From Clostridiales bacterium Firm_11 (GTDB lineage Bacteria > Bacillota > Clostridia > Christensenellales > Aristaeellaceae), in the NCBI GenBank assembly GCA_001604105.1, contig LVAQ01000002.1, forward strand, positions 1-64,000: a stretch of 64,000 bases of DNA. The letters are read 5' to 3'. A program made the translations under genes and the position numbers. Of this stretch, positions 16,230 through 24,773 are shown in pieces. How positions within the stretch are numbered: position 1 is the first letter of the stretch; each line of letters starts with the position of its first letter. The notes beneath the pieces are model-generated. The model was given only the letters and a program-made list of their open reading frames with translations. It ran no database searches and had not been told where the DNA came from.

Positions 16230-17777
16230 TTACAGGATCAAGCTTTTGCCTTTCATTTCTTCCGGTATCGCAATGCCCATACTGGCCAGCATGGTCGGCG
16301 CGATATCGCAAAGCTTGCCGCCTTCACGCAGTTTACCGCCTACGAACTCCGGCCCCACGGCAATGAAGGGAACTGGGTTGGTAGTGTGCGCTGTAAAGGG
16401 CTCACCCGTGATGGGGTCGATCATTTGATCTGCATTTCCATGATCAGCTGTAACAAACGCACGGCCGCCGTTGCGCAGGATTGCGCGCAATACCGCCCAA
16501 ACACTGTCATCAACTGCCTTAACGGCTTCCATGGCGGCGGCCATGATGCCGCTATGCCCAACCATATCACAGTTTGCGAAATTCAAAATCATCACATCGA
16601 ACTTTTTCGCGTTGATTTGTTCAATGGCTTTGCTGGCGACCTCATACGCGCTCATTTCGGGATTGAGGTCGAAAGTGGCTACCTTGGATGAGGGAACAAG
16701 AATCCGTTCTTCGCCAGCATTTGGTTTTTCCACACCGCCGTTGAAGAAGAATGTTACATGCGCATACTTCTGCGTTTCCGCAATGCGAAGCTGTGTCTTT
16801 CCAAGGCTGGAAAGATACTCACCCAACGTATTATCCAAGGATTCCGGCAGGTTGACGATCTCAATTCCGGTGAAGGTCTCGTCATACTGCGTCATACTTA
16901 CAAAGTTGACATGAAAGTACCCATTCTTCCGCTCAAAGCCCGTAAAATCCGGTTGAATAAAGGTGCGGGTTAACTGACGAGCGCGATCAGGACGGAAGTT
17001 AAAGAAGATCATGCCATCCTCAGGCTGCAGCGTCGCTACCGGCTTACCATTGTTCATAACCACCGTGGGCAATACAAACTCGTCTGTACCCATATCACCC
17101 GATGCATAGCTCTGTTCCACTGCCTGTTCGGCAGTAGAAGCGGTTACGCCTTCCCCATAGGTGATGGCGGCGTAGGCTTTCTCTACGCGATCCCATAGAT
17201 TATCGCGATCCATGGACCAATAACGACCCATAACGGTTGCAATTTGTCCCACGCCAATCTCTTTGATTTTGTCTTCCAGTTCTTTTACAAAACCCAGGCC
17301 GCTGGAAGGAGGCACATCACGCCCATCCAGGAAAGCATGCACATATACACGCTCTACACCTTGTTGTTTGGCCATCTCTAGCAGTGCATACAAATGGCTG
17401 TTATGGCTGTGTACGCCGCCATCGCTTAAAAGCCCCATCAAGTGGAGTGCTTTGCCTTGCGCCTGCGTTTTCTTCATAATATCCACAAGTGGCTTCTTCT
17501 GGAAGAAATCGCCATCTTGAATGTCTTTGGTAATGCGCGTCAGCTCCTGATAAACGATGCGGCCGGCGCCGATGTTCAGATGACCCACTTCGCTGTTGCC
17601 CATCTGCCCGTCTGGAAGCCCCACATCCATGCCGCTTGCGCCGATTTGTGTATGCGGGTATGTTTTCATCAGCTCATCCAGGTGAGGTGTACCCGCTTGA
17701 TAGATGGCATTGCCTTCATGCGCCGGGTTAATGCCAAACCCGTCCATGATAATCAATGCCGTTATGGTCTTTTCCAT
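16230..17777 (-). CDS. gpmI: 2,3-bisphosphoglycerate-independent phosphoglycerate mutase
   Basis: 515 residues, the normal length. It interconverts 3- and 2-phosphoglycerate with two Mn ions and a phospho-serine. The alkaline-phosphatase-like core is visible: IIMDGFG at 8-14, catalytic Ser62 in GQMGNSEVGHLNIGAGR, FLDGRDVPP, RYWSMDRD, FRPDRARQL, and the metal ligands NFANCDMVGHSG and TADHGNADQM. The ATG follows AAAAGGAGATAAACC. It is last in the cggR-pgk-tpiA-gpmI operon. In Bacillus eno follows, but here the operon ends in a hairpin instead. Confidence 0.97.
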   Translation of the reverse strand: MEKTITALIIMDGFGINPAHEGNAIYQAGTPHLDELMKTYPHTQIGASGMDVGLPDGQMGNSEVGHLNIGAGRIVYQELTRITKDIQDGDFFQKKPLVDIMKKTQAQGKALHLMGLLSDGGVHSHNSHLYALLEMAKQQGVERVYVHAFLDGRDVPPSSGLGFVKELEDKIKEIGVGQIATVMGRYWSMDRDNLWDRVEKAYAAITYGEGVTASTAEQAVEQSYASGDMGTDEFVLPTVVMNNGKPVATLQPEDGMIFFNFRPDRARQLTRTFIQPDFTGFERKNGYFHVNFVSMTQYDETFTGIEIVNLPESLDNTLGEYLSSLGKTQLRIAETQKYAHVTFFFNGGVEKPNAGEERILVPSSKVATFDLNPEMSAYEVASKAIEQINAKKFDVMILNFANCDMVGHSGIMAAAMEAVKAVDDSVWAVLRAILRNGGRAFVTADHGNADQMIDPITGEPFTAHTTNPVPFIAVGPEFVGGKLREGGKLCDIAPTMLASMGIAIPEEMKGKSLIL

Positions 17778-17841
17778 GGTTTATCTCCTTTTCGCCGCAG
17801 AAAAGCGGCAAAGTCACGGTTTACGGTTCAAAGCGCTAGGG

Positions 17842-18594
17842 TTACCGGTCAAACATCACAACCGCGGTAAAATCAGGCGCTTTCAGTGACGCGCCGCCGA
17901 TCAATCCGCCATCAATCTCCGGCTGTGACATGAGTCCTTTCACATTGGCCGGATTCATGCTGCCGCCATACTGAATGCGCACCGCATCAGCAACTTCTTT
18001 TCCCCAACTCTGTTCAATGGCCTTTCGGATGACGCCAATGGTCTCATTTGCCTGTTCATCTGTGGCGGTAAGTCCCGTGCCAATCGCCCATACGGGTTCA
18101 TAGGCGATAACCACATTCTTGATTTCTTCCTGCGTAAGTCCCGTGAGCGCCATACGCGTCTGATACTCAACGATGGCATTCGTATAGCCACTCTCGCGTT
18201 CATCTTTGAGTTCGCCAACGCACACAATCGGGGTGATTCCTGCGGCGACCGCAGCTCTGGTACGCAGGTTGACTGTCTTATCGGTTTCACCAAAATACTG
18301 GCGGCGTTCACTGTGACCAATAATCACATACGTAACGCCGGAAGCGCTGAGCATATCTGCACTTAACTCACCCGTAAAGGCGCCATTCTTTGCAAAATGC
18401 ATATTCTGCGCGCCAAGACGAATATTGCTGCCCTTGGCGGCTTCCAGAACTGCGGAAAAACAAACGGCAGGCACACATACAACAACATCACAGTTGGCAT
18501 TCTGCACGGCGGGTACCAGTTCCTTAACGAGTGCCGCAGCTTCGGCGGGGGTTTTGTTCATCTTCCAGTTTCCGGCGATGATCGGTCTACGCAT
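17842..18594 (-). CDS. tpiA: Triosephosphate isomerase
   Basis: 250 residues, a TIM barrel. It interconverts dihydroxyacetone phosphate and glyceraldehyde 3-phosphate. Catalytic residues are in their signature motifs: Lys in GNWKMNK near residue 10, His in GHSERR near 95, Glu in AYEPVWAIGTG near 165, and the phosphate-binding loop GGSMNPAN. The ATG at 18594 is chosen because AAGGAG lies 8 bases upstream; a GTG three codons earlier overlaps that site. It lies between pgk and gpmI, after a hairpin-rich gap of about 160 bases. Confidence 0.97.
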   Translation of the reverse strand: MRRPIIAGNWKMNKTPAEAAALVKELVPAVQNANCDVVVCVPAVCFSAVLEAAKGSNIRLGAQNMHFAKNGAFTGELSADMLSASGVTYVIIGHSERRQYFGETDKTVNLRTRAAVAAGITPIVCVGELKDERESGYTNAIVEYQTRMALTGLTQEEIKNVVIAYEPVWAIGTGLTATDEQANETIGVIRKAIEQSWGKEVADAVRIQYGGSMNPANVKGLMSQPEIDGGLIGGASLKAPDFTAVVMFDR

Positions 18595-18664
18595 CGTGTT
18601 CACTCCTTATACATGGTTCCGTATTTGAGATAAACGGGTATGTGTTTCGTGAAACACATGATTC

Positions 18665-18693
18665 CGCCTCGGTACGTTGTGCGTACCGAGGCG
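18665..18693 (-). other. 12-bp perfect hairpin in the pgk-tpiA gap
   Basis: CGCCTCGGTACG is followed by a 5-base loop and its exact complement. No U tract follows, so it is unlikely to stop transcription fully inside the operon. It could be an RNA-processing or stability element between pgk and tpiA. Confidence 0.5.
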
Positions 18694-18714
18694 AAAGGCT
18701 TCCTTGGAAGCGAG

Positions 18715-18748
18715 CTTTGCGCAGGGGCTATCAGCCTCCTGCGCAAAG
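18715..18748 (-). other. 11-bp hairpin just after the pgk stop codon
   Basis: CTTTGCGCAGG and its complement flank a 12-base loop, starting 8 bases past the pgk stop. Together with the neighbouring hairpin it forms a double stem-loop 3' of pgk. No U tract is present. Confidence 0.5.
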
Positions 18749-18756
18749 GGTTTCGC

Positions 18757-19944
18757 CTATTTGTCGTTCAGCGCCGCTACGCCGGGGAGTACCTTGCCTT
18801 CCAGATACTCAAGGCTGGCGCCACCACCCGTGGAAACGTGGGTCATTTTATCGGCGTAACCCATTTGCTCCACCGCGGCCGCACTGTCGCCGCCGCCGAT
18901 GATGGTAACACCTTTGCATTCCGCCATCGCTTTTGCGATGGCACGCGTGCCTTCCGCAAAATTCTCAAACTCGAAAACGCCCATGGGACCGTTCCAGATG
19001 ACTGTTCCGGCGTTCGTAATCTCGTTTGCAAAAATCACCTGCGTCTTGGGCCCAATATCCATTCCCTCAAAGCCATCGGGGATTTCCTGGCTATGTACGG
19101 TAATACGCATCGCGTCATTGCTGAAGTCATCGCCCGCGATATTGTCCAGCGGAAGCAGCAGTTTTACTTTCTTTTCTTTGGCCTTCTCGAGAATCTGCTT
19201 AGCCAGGTCCACTTTATCCGCTTCCAGCAAGCTCTTGCCAATTCGGCCGCCCAACGCCTTCTGGAACGTATAGCTCATGCCGCCGCCGATGATCAGTGTA
19301 TCGACTTTATCAAGCAGGTTCGTAATCACGCCGATTTTATCGCTCACCTTCGCGCCGCCCAGAATAGCCACGAACGGGCGTACCGGATCCTCCAGCGCTT
19401 TGCCCATAATGTCGAGCTCTTTGCCGATCAGGTATCCGGCAACCGCAGGGCTCAGCAGATGGGCAACGCCTTCCGTGGAGCTGTGCGCACGGTGCGCCGT
19501 GCCAAAAGCGTCGTTGACATACGCTTCAGCAAGCGAAGCAAGTTGTTTGGAGAACTCCGGATCGTTCTTCTCCTCCTCAGGATGGAAGCGGACATTCTCA
19601 ATGAGCATGACATCGCCATCTTTGAGCTCGTCTGCCAGCTTATGCGCATCCGGACCAACAACATCCTTGGCAAGCGGCACTTCACGGCCAAGGAGCTGGC
19701 TCAGGCGATCCGCAACTGGCTTGAGTGAGTATTTCATGTCGAAACCGCCCTTGGGACGGCCAAGGTGCGAGCACAGGATTACCCGCGCGCCATGCTCCAT
19801 CAGGTACTTTATGGTCGGCAGTGCGCCGCGGATACGGTTCTCATCGGTAATGACCTTGTTCTCATCCAGCGGTACATTAAAGTCGCAGCGCACAAGCACT
19901 TTCTTTCCTTTGACCTGAATGTCCTCAATGGTTTTCTTCGCCAT
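18757..19944 (-). CDS. pgk: Phosphoglycerate kinase
   Basis: 395 residues. It converts 1,3-bisphosphoglycerate and ADP to 3-phosphoglycerate and ATP. The substrate motif [11 protein letters not shown] lies near residue 20, the HLGRPKG motif near 60, [10 protein letters not shown] near 165, and the nucleotide-binding [11 protein letters not shown] near 350. The ATG at 19944 is chosen: AAGGAG is 8 bases upstream, while the GTG three codons earlier overlaps it. It follows cggR directly, 63 bases away. gapA, which stands between cggR and pgk in Bacillus, is absent. Confidence 0.97.
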   Translation of the reverse strand: MAKKTIEDIQVKGKKVLVRCDFNVPLDENKVITDENRIRGALPTIKYLMEHGARVILCSHLGRPKGGFDMKYSLKPVADRLSQLLGREVPLAKDVVGPDAHKLADELKDGDVMLIENVRFHPEEEKNDPEFSKQLASLAEAYVNDAFGTAHRAHSSTEGVAHLLSPAVAGYLIGKELDIMGKALEDPVRPFVAILGGAKVSDKIGVITNLLDKVDTLIIGGGMSYTFQKALGGRIGKSLLEADKVDLAKQILEKAKEKKVKLLLPLDNIAGDDFSNDAMRITVHSQEIPDGFEGMDIGPKTQVIFANEITNAGTVIWNGPMGVFEFENFAEGTRAIAKAMAECKGVTIIGGGDSAAAVEQMGYADKMTHVSTGGGASLEYLEGKVLPGVAALNDK

Positions 19945-20007
19945 ACTGCACACTCCTTAGCGTTTTGGTTGTTGATCTATTGCAAAGCCTAAACAGGCGA
20001 GCAATCC

Positions 20008-21027
20008 CTACAGGTCGAGTATGGCGCGCGCCGCGCCTTCGTCCGTCACCAGCATCGTTTGCGGCCGACTACGCATTACCGCGCGAATGGCGGCTGCTTT
20101 GCGCGCTCCTGCCGCGACAGCAAGCATCGCGCAGTGCGGTTTAAGCTTGCCCAGATCGCGCGCTACGGTGGATGCGGAAAACACCACATTGCCGTCTATA
20201 TCAAAATAGCAGCCATACGCTTCCGCAACCGCCCCGCGACGCAGGACATCATTCATGACCTCCTGTGGCAGTTGGCGTTTGGCGCCCATGTCATCCGCGC
20301 GGCCAATGCCATAGAGCACTACATCGGCACGTTGCAGCAGTTCCAATGTTTCGGTGATCTCAGAGAGCTTGCGCATTTCCGCCAATGCATGCTCGTCCAG
20401 TTGATCCGGAAGGTGCATCATCCGATGATGCCCGCCCAGTCGCTTTGCAATCTCCGAAGCCACCGTATTGGCTTGCGTTTCCAGCGCTCGTCCGATGCCG
20501 CCACGCGCAGGAACAACCATCACATTCATACTGGAGCCAGGCGCAAGCGTACGCGCGACTTCATGAATGGTCTGCCCTCCTGTTACCGCTAACGTGGAGC
20601 CGCTTTGCAGAAATAAGCGCAATTTGCTTGCCGCGATACGACCCACTTCGCTTAGCACATGAGGGTCCACGTCCACATCTCCGGCAGTCACATACACCTT
20701 GGGCACATGCAGCAGCTTGCTTAAAGCGGTTTCCAGTTTCGTCAAACCACGCAAATCCCGGCTGAACCGCCGCGCGGAAGGCAGTATCTCTTCGGCAAGC
20801 GGCGTTAGCGTCATACCCGCCGCGTCCAGCTCCACCAGACCGCGTTCTTTCAGCAAAGCTGCTACCGTACGTACTTCACGCTCAGGCAGATTCAAGTGCG
20901 TTGCGAGCAGCCGCCTGCCCACAGGCTGCAAAGCATCAATTCGTTCCAATACCAACGCGCGTCTTTCAATTTGCTGCGCCAGATCCGGAGCGATCTTCTG
21001 CATCAGCGAAAAGTAATCGTCCTGCAT
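20008..21027 (-). CDS. cggR: Central glycolytic genes regulator CggR
   Basis: 339 residues, SorC/DeoR family. An N-terminal winged-helix DNA-binding domain (about 20-90, with LNLPEREVRTVAALL) is joined to a sugar-phosphate-binding domain with VTGGQTIHEVA near 150, GGIGR near 176, GIGRADDM and the closing VTDEGAARAIL. In Bacillus, CggR represses the triose-phosphate genes and is released by fructose 1,6-bisphosphate. The ATG follows GAAGGAG. A promoter and a well-matched CggR operator lie directly upstream, so self-repression of the operon is likely. Confidence 0.93.
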   Translation of the reverse strand: MQDDYFSLMQKIAPDLAQQIERRALVLERIDALQPVGRRLLATHLNLPEREVRTVAALLKERGLVELDAAGMTLTPLAEEILPSARRFSRDLRGLTKLETALSKLLHVPKVYVTAGDVDVDPHVLSEVGRIAASKLRLFLQSGSTLAVTGGQTIHEVARTLAPGSSMNVMVVPARGGIGRALETQANTVASEIAKRLGGHHRMMHLPDQLDEHALAEMRKLSEITETLELLQRADVVLYGIGRADDMGAKRQLPQEVMNDVLRRGAVAEAYGCYFDIDGNVVFSASTVARDLGKLKPHCAMLAVAAGARKAAAIRAVMRSRPQTMLVTDEGAARAILDL

Positions 21028-21046
21028 TGTATTGCTCCTTCTTTAG

Positions 21047-21084
21047 GGGGCGATATTTGACCCACATGGACGAAATTCATCCCG
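21047..21084 (-). promoter_or_regulatory. Predicted CggR operator
   Basis: Read on the minus strand: CGGGAT, 6 bases, CGTC, 4 bases, TGGGTC, 6 bases, CGCC. This follows the known Bacillus operator layout CGGGAC-N6-TGTC-N4-CGGGAC-N6-TGTC with identical spacing. It lies between the -10 box and the cggR start codon, where bound CggR would block elongation. Confidence 0.75.
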
Positions 21085-21090
21085 CGTAAG

Positions 21091-21119
21091 ATTATACAAC
21101 ATTCATGCGTATGTCGCAA
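21091..21119 (-). promoter_or_regulatory. Promoter of the cggR operon
   Basis: On the minus strand, TTGCGA, a 17-bp spacer and a perfect TATAAT, 64 bases before the cggR start. Upstream of it, bases 21120 to 21328 hold nothing I can assign. Confidence 0.75.
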
Positions 21120-21328
21120 TCCCTAAAGTGATATATCCTTAACAATATTTTTACCTTCACTTCACCTGTCTTTCCCAAACCACAGGCTGTTACTACAGCC
21201 CCGGTGCAAAATAACACAATTCTGTACATCAAACCAGCGTCTCAATAACTCATTTCTTCATACAAAAGCGTGAATCCTGTCTTATGAACATGGAAATGGT
21301 AAACTTCCCGCTTGGATGAGCAGGTTGA

Positions 21329-21365
21329 AAAAGAGACCCATCATTGTTTGTGCTGATGGATCTCC
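21329..21365 (-). terminator. Intrinsic terminator of the thiI operon
   Basis: On the minus strand, GAGATCCATCA pairs with TGATGGGTCTC (11 bp, one G-U), followed by TTTTTC. It lies 20 bases after the thiI stop. Confidence 0.8.
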
Positions 21366-21385
21366 TGATGGAATGCTATATTCAC

Positions 21386-22531
21386 TTATAGCGTAACAAT
21401 TTCATCCCCTGCCAGTGCGGCTTCAATCAAAGCATCCATTTCCAGTTTCGCTTCTCCCGCCAAAACAATATCGAGCTTCGGCTTTGTGGCAGGGTGGCGA
21501 GGCGTAAACACCGTGCAGCAATCCTCATAAGGCAAGGATGAGGTTTCAAACGTACCGATGCGCTCCGCAACGGTAATGATCTCCTGCTTGTCAAACCCGA
21601 TCAGCGGCCGAAAAACCGGCATTTCTGAAACCATATCCGTACACTGCAATGCATGCATGGTTTGGCTGGCCACCTGCCCGATGCTCTCGCCCGTAACCAG
21701 TGCCTGTGCGTGTTCCAGATGCGCAATGCGAGCTGCGATGCGCATCATAAACCGCCGCATGATAATGGTGGTATAATCCGGATGGCATTTTTCGTGAATC
21801 TGCATCTGGATATCCGTAAAGGGAATCAAATGCAGTCGCAGGCCGCACATGCTCTCGCTGATCAGTTCCGCAAGCTTGATCACCTTGTCCTTTGCGCGTT
21901 CACTGGTATAAGGCGGCGAGAGAAAGTGGACGGCGTTCATGCTTACGCCGCGTTTTGCGACCATCCAGCCCGCCACAGGGCTATCGATACCGCCGGATAG
22001 CAGCAGCGTAGCGCGTCCATTGGTGCCCACGGGCATACCACCCACCCCGGGAATCGGTTGCGTATACAAATAGACATTGTCGCGTATCTCCACTGAAAGC
22101 ACGGTTTTAGGCGCTTTAACATCAACCGTTAAGTGCGGGAGCTTAGTCAGTACATATCCCCCGATATCCGCGTTGATCGCCGGAGAGTCCAAGGGGAATC
22201 GCTTATCACTCCGGCGCGCTTGCACCTTGAAACTGCCATCCACGCCCTGCATCAGCGCTACTGCCGCGTCCCGCACAGCCAGAAAATCCGCTTTGTTCAT
22301 CTCCACCGCGCGGCTTACGCTGTGTACGCCAAATACTTTTGTAAGCCTGCGTATCGCTTCGTTAACATCGCTGGCATCACTCACATACACACGCGCATCA
22401 CTCATCCAAACGCGCGCGTTTAGACTCTGCATCGCCTGTTTGATTCGCTCCACCAGCATACGCAAAAAATACGGGCGGTTGAGCCCTTTCAGATAGATTT
22501 CCGAATACCGAATTTGTAAGACTTCTCGCAA
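21386..22531 (-). CDS. thiI: tRNA 4-thiouridine synthetase ThiI
   Basis: 381 residues. It adenylates U8 of tRNA and transfers sulfur from a cysteine desulfurase. An N-terminal ferredoxin-like/THUMP region (about 1-145) is followed by the PP-loop ATPase motif LLLSGGIDSPVAGW near 178 and the AANH-domain segment GESIGQVASQT. There is no C-terminal rhodanese domain, as in Bacillus. The start chosen is TTG at 22531 with AGAAGGA just upstream, 16 bases beyond the desulfurase stop; the longer frame would overlap the neighbour. The desulfurase next door is the likely sulfur donor, as in the Bacillus nifZ-thiI pair. Confidence 0.93.
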   Translation of the reverse strand: MREVLQIRYSEIYLKGLNRPYFLRMLVERIKQAMQSLNARVWMSDARVYVSDASDVNEAIRRLTKVFGVHSVSRAVEMNKADFLAVRDAAVALMQGVDGSFKVQARRSDKRFPLDSPAINADIGGYVLTKLPHLTVDVKAPKTVLSVEIRDNVYLYTQPIPGVGGMPVGTNGRATLLLSGGIDSPVAGWMVAKRGVSMNAVHFLSPPYTSERAKDKVIKLAELISESMCGLRLHLIPFTDIQMQIHEKCHPDYTTIIMRRFMMRIAARIAHLEHAQALVTGESIGQVASQTMHALQCTDMVSEMPVFRPLIGFDKQEIITVAERIGTFETSSLPYEDCCTVFTPRHPATKPKLDIVLAGEAKLEMDALIEAALAGDEIVTL

Positions 22532-22547
22532 CAGGATCCTTCTTCCG

Positions 22548-23708
22548 TCAGCGGCGCGTAAAGCGCGCCAGCATTTGATAGTGTGTGATGAGCTTCTCCG
22601 CTGCCAATAACACTTCATCCCTTGTGGTTTGCGTTGAAAAGCTGATGCGCAGGGAACTGTCGATTGCTGCAGGCGATATGCCCATGGCAGTCAGCACCGC
22701 CGAACGCTTATGTTTTCGGCTGGAACAAGCTGAGCCTGTACCAACCATAATGCCTTCCTCCGCAAGCGCGTGCACCAGCGTTTCTGCCCGCACCGGCGCA
22801 AAGGAAGCATAGAGAATATGCGGCGCTGCATCCGCTTCGCCAGGCTGCGCGCCCAACACGTGCATCTGTGGGATCGCGACAGCCAGTGTTTCGAAAACAG
22901 CTTGCTTTAGCTGTGCAAGATGATTCATGGCCGCCTGGATGGGCATGTGATGCTTGACTGCCGCGGCAAACCCGGCAATACCGACAGTGTTTTCCGTGCC
23001 GGAACGCATGCCCATCTGCTGTCCGCCCCCCAACATCAGCGGACGCAGCCGATGCCCCGGCGCGGTAACCAATGCACCGATTCCTTTTGGGCCGTGCAGT
23101 TTATGCGCGCTGATCGCATAGCTTTGCACCTTCAGCTTCTTCATCGAAAAAGGTACGCGCAGGTAACCCTGTACGCCATCCACATGAATAGCCGCTTTAC
23201 AGGCGAGTTGATCGCGCAGTGCCACCACGGCTTCCAGCGGCATCATCACGCCTGTTTCATTACATACCTGCATCACGCATATCAGGTACACACGCGGATG
23301 CAACATTCTCTCCAGCGCCGCCAGATCAATCGTTCCGCGTGATGTAAGCGGGATTTCCCGCGCGGTATGCCCATACAGCGCCGCCGCTTCCTGACAGGCA
23401 ACTTTTACCGCCGGATGCTCCGCCGCGGAGTACAGCACTTCGCCCGCTTCCCGGTATTGCATGAGGCAGCCCATAATGGCAAGGTTATCGCTCTCCGTAC
23501 CGCCTGCGGTGAATATCACCTGTCGCTCATCCGCTTCGATGGGTCGGGCAATTTCTTCACGCGCCGTCTTCAGCATACGCTCTACATCCACAGCCTGTTT
23601 GTAAAGCGCCGAAGGGTTGTAATACCCATTGCGCATGCTATCGAGCATTGCCGCTACGGCAGCATCGCAAGGGCGGGTAGTAGCGCTATTATCCAGATAG
23701 ATTTCCAT
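22548..23708 (-). CDS. Cysteine desulfurase (NifS/IscS family)
   Basis: 386 residues, PLP-dependent. It releases sulfur from cysteine as an enzyme-bound persulfide. Seen: the start IYLDNSATT, the PLP-site segments GGTESDN and AEHPAV, the Schiff-base lysine in SAHKLHGPKG near 204, and the catalytic Cys in GTGSACSS near 325. GMRSGTEN is also present. The ATG follows AAGGATAGG. Placed directly before thiI, it is probably the dedicated donor for tRNA thiolation, corresponding to Bacillus NifZ; a wider role in Fe-S assembly cannot be excluded. Confidence 0.92.
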   Translation of the reverse strand: MEIYLDNSATTRPCDAAVAAMLDSMRNGYYNPSALYKQAVDVERMLKTAREEIARPIEADERQVIFTAGGTESDNLAIMGCLMQYREAGEVLYSAAEHPAVKVACQEAAALYGHTAREIPLTSRGTIDLAALERMLHPRVYLICVMQVCNETGVMMPLEAVVALRDQLACKAAIHVDGVQGYLRVPFSMKKLKVQSYAISAHKLHGPKGIGALVTAPGHRLRPLMLGGGQQMGMRSGTENTVGIAGFAAAVKHHMPIQAAMNHLAQLKQAVFETLAVAIPQMHVLGAQPGEADAAPHILYASFAPVRAETLVHALAEEGIMVGTGSACSSRKHKRSAVLTAMGISPAAIDSSLRISFSTQTTRDEVLLAAEKLITHYQMLARFTRR

Positions 23709-23713
23709 GCGGC

Positions 23714-24244
23714 CTATCCTTGGAAAACGCCGTGTGGCAAGTATTTCTTGATGGTTGTCACCATCTCCTGTGACGGTTCAAACACGACCACATTCCGTGC
23801 GCTTTCCTTTTGATAGTAGAAATAATACAAGTCTGCATCGCGGTTCAGGAACCAGTTTTTGCGCACAAGGCCGGGCATATTGATCAGCTTTCGGAATTGA
23901 TTGCTGTCCACAACCCCAAAAGCTTCCACATTCTTCACTCGCATGGTACCCAGATTTTTGCGTTTCTGGTTGTTGAAAACCTGTGCAAAATCCAGTTCAC
24001 CATTGGTAAAGGTATACTCATACTCCGTACGCAGGCGGTCACGGTACAGGTACAGGAGCACTGCGCCACCGCCGAATACCAGCGTGATCACCAGCGCCAT
24101 CAGTGAGAAGTTGGATAATAGATTGGTCAGCATCCACATCCCAATCAGCGCGGAAAGAACCATGATCCCGTTTGACAAATAATACAGCAGATCCGTCAAA
24201 GCTCGCTTACGGCGAATGACGATCTCCTCCAAAAAATGATCCAT
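23714..24244 (-). CDS. Conserved two-helix membrane protein, unknown function
   Basis: 176 residues. A short basic N-terminus precedes two adjacent membrane segments (about 20-40 and 46-67), then a soluble C-terminal domain with many aromatic and charged residues (YEYTFTNGELDFAQVFN, then VEAFGVV). The pattern recalls the DUF6106 group of Clostridia, but I cannot confirm it. GAGGAGG precedes the ATG. It ends 5 bases before the desulfurase start and lies after the divergent-PAP2 gene, so it is probably part of the same long transcript. Confidence 0.6.
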   Translation of the reverse strand: MDHFLEEIVIRRKRALTDLLYYLSNGIMVLSALIGMWMLTNLLSNFSLMALVITLVFGGGAVLLYLYRDRLRTEYEYTFTNGELDFAQVFNNQKRKNLGTMRVKNVEAFGVVDSNQFRKLINMPGLVRKNWFLNRDADLYYFYYQKESARNVVVFEPSQEMVTTIKKYLPHGVFQG

Positions 24245-24278
24245 ATCATGCCCTCCTCAACATTGAATTGACCCGTTA

Positions 24279-24743
24279 TCATGACGGTATGGCAAACCAT
24301 AGATAAGTAAAAGTCGTGATGATGCCAACAATAGCGCCACCGAGAACCTCAAAGGGAGTATGGCCCACAAGCTCTTTCAGTTCCTCATCTGAAATACGCT
24401 TGCCGTTAATCAGCACATCCTTGAGGATTTGATTGATGATTGTCGCTTGCGTACCTGTTTCACGCCGTACGCCTGTTGCGTCATACATGACGATGGTTGC
24501 CAGCACAAAACATACCCCAAATAATGCCGAATCAAATCCTTGCAGGATACCCACCGTCAGGCACAACGCAATCACCATGGATGTGTGGGAACTGGGCATG
24601 CCCCCCGAACCAACAAAGCGTTTCCAGTCCAAACGGTGCTCCACACGATAGTAGAGCGGCACTTTCAACGCCTGCGCAACAAACCATGCAATGAGCGTGC
24701 TGATGATCACATGATTTGAAAAAACCCCGTCAATGGGCTGCAA
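24279..24743 (-). CDS. Divergent PAP2 family membrane protein (YuiD-like)
   Basis: 154 residues, about four hydrophobic segments. The family signature GSGGMPSSHTSM (near 48-59) resembles the PAP2 motif PSSHT, and VRRETGTQATIIN and LVGHTPFEVLGGAIVG are also typical of the YuiD/DUF212 group. The biochemical role is not established; a lipid phosphatase activity is inferred from the motif. The start is TTG at 24743: AAGGAGG lies 8 bases upstream, inside the longer frame. It begins 30 bases after ispA stops. Confidence 0.85.
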   Translation of the reverse strand: MQPIDGVFSNHVIISTLIAWFVAQALKVPLYYRVEHRLDWKRFVGSGGMPSSHTSMVIALCLTVGILQGFDSALFGVCFVLATIVMYDATGVRRETGTQATIINQILKDVLINGKRISDEELKELVGHTPFEVLGGAIVGIITTFTYLWFAIPS

Positions 24744-24773
24744 TGACCATTCCTCCTTATAATGCCATATCAA

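Noticed and set aside
18640..18659. Palindrome ATGTGTTTC-GT-GAAACACAT resembling a parS site
   Set aside because: parS has TGTTTCACGTGAAACA; this copy lacks two central bases, so spacing of the arms is wrong. It lies in the pgk-tpiA gap, away from any origin gene.
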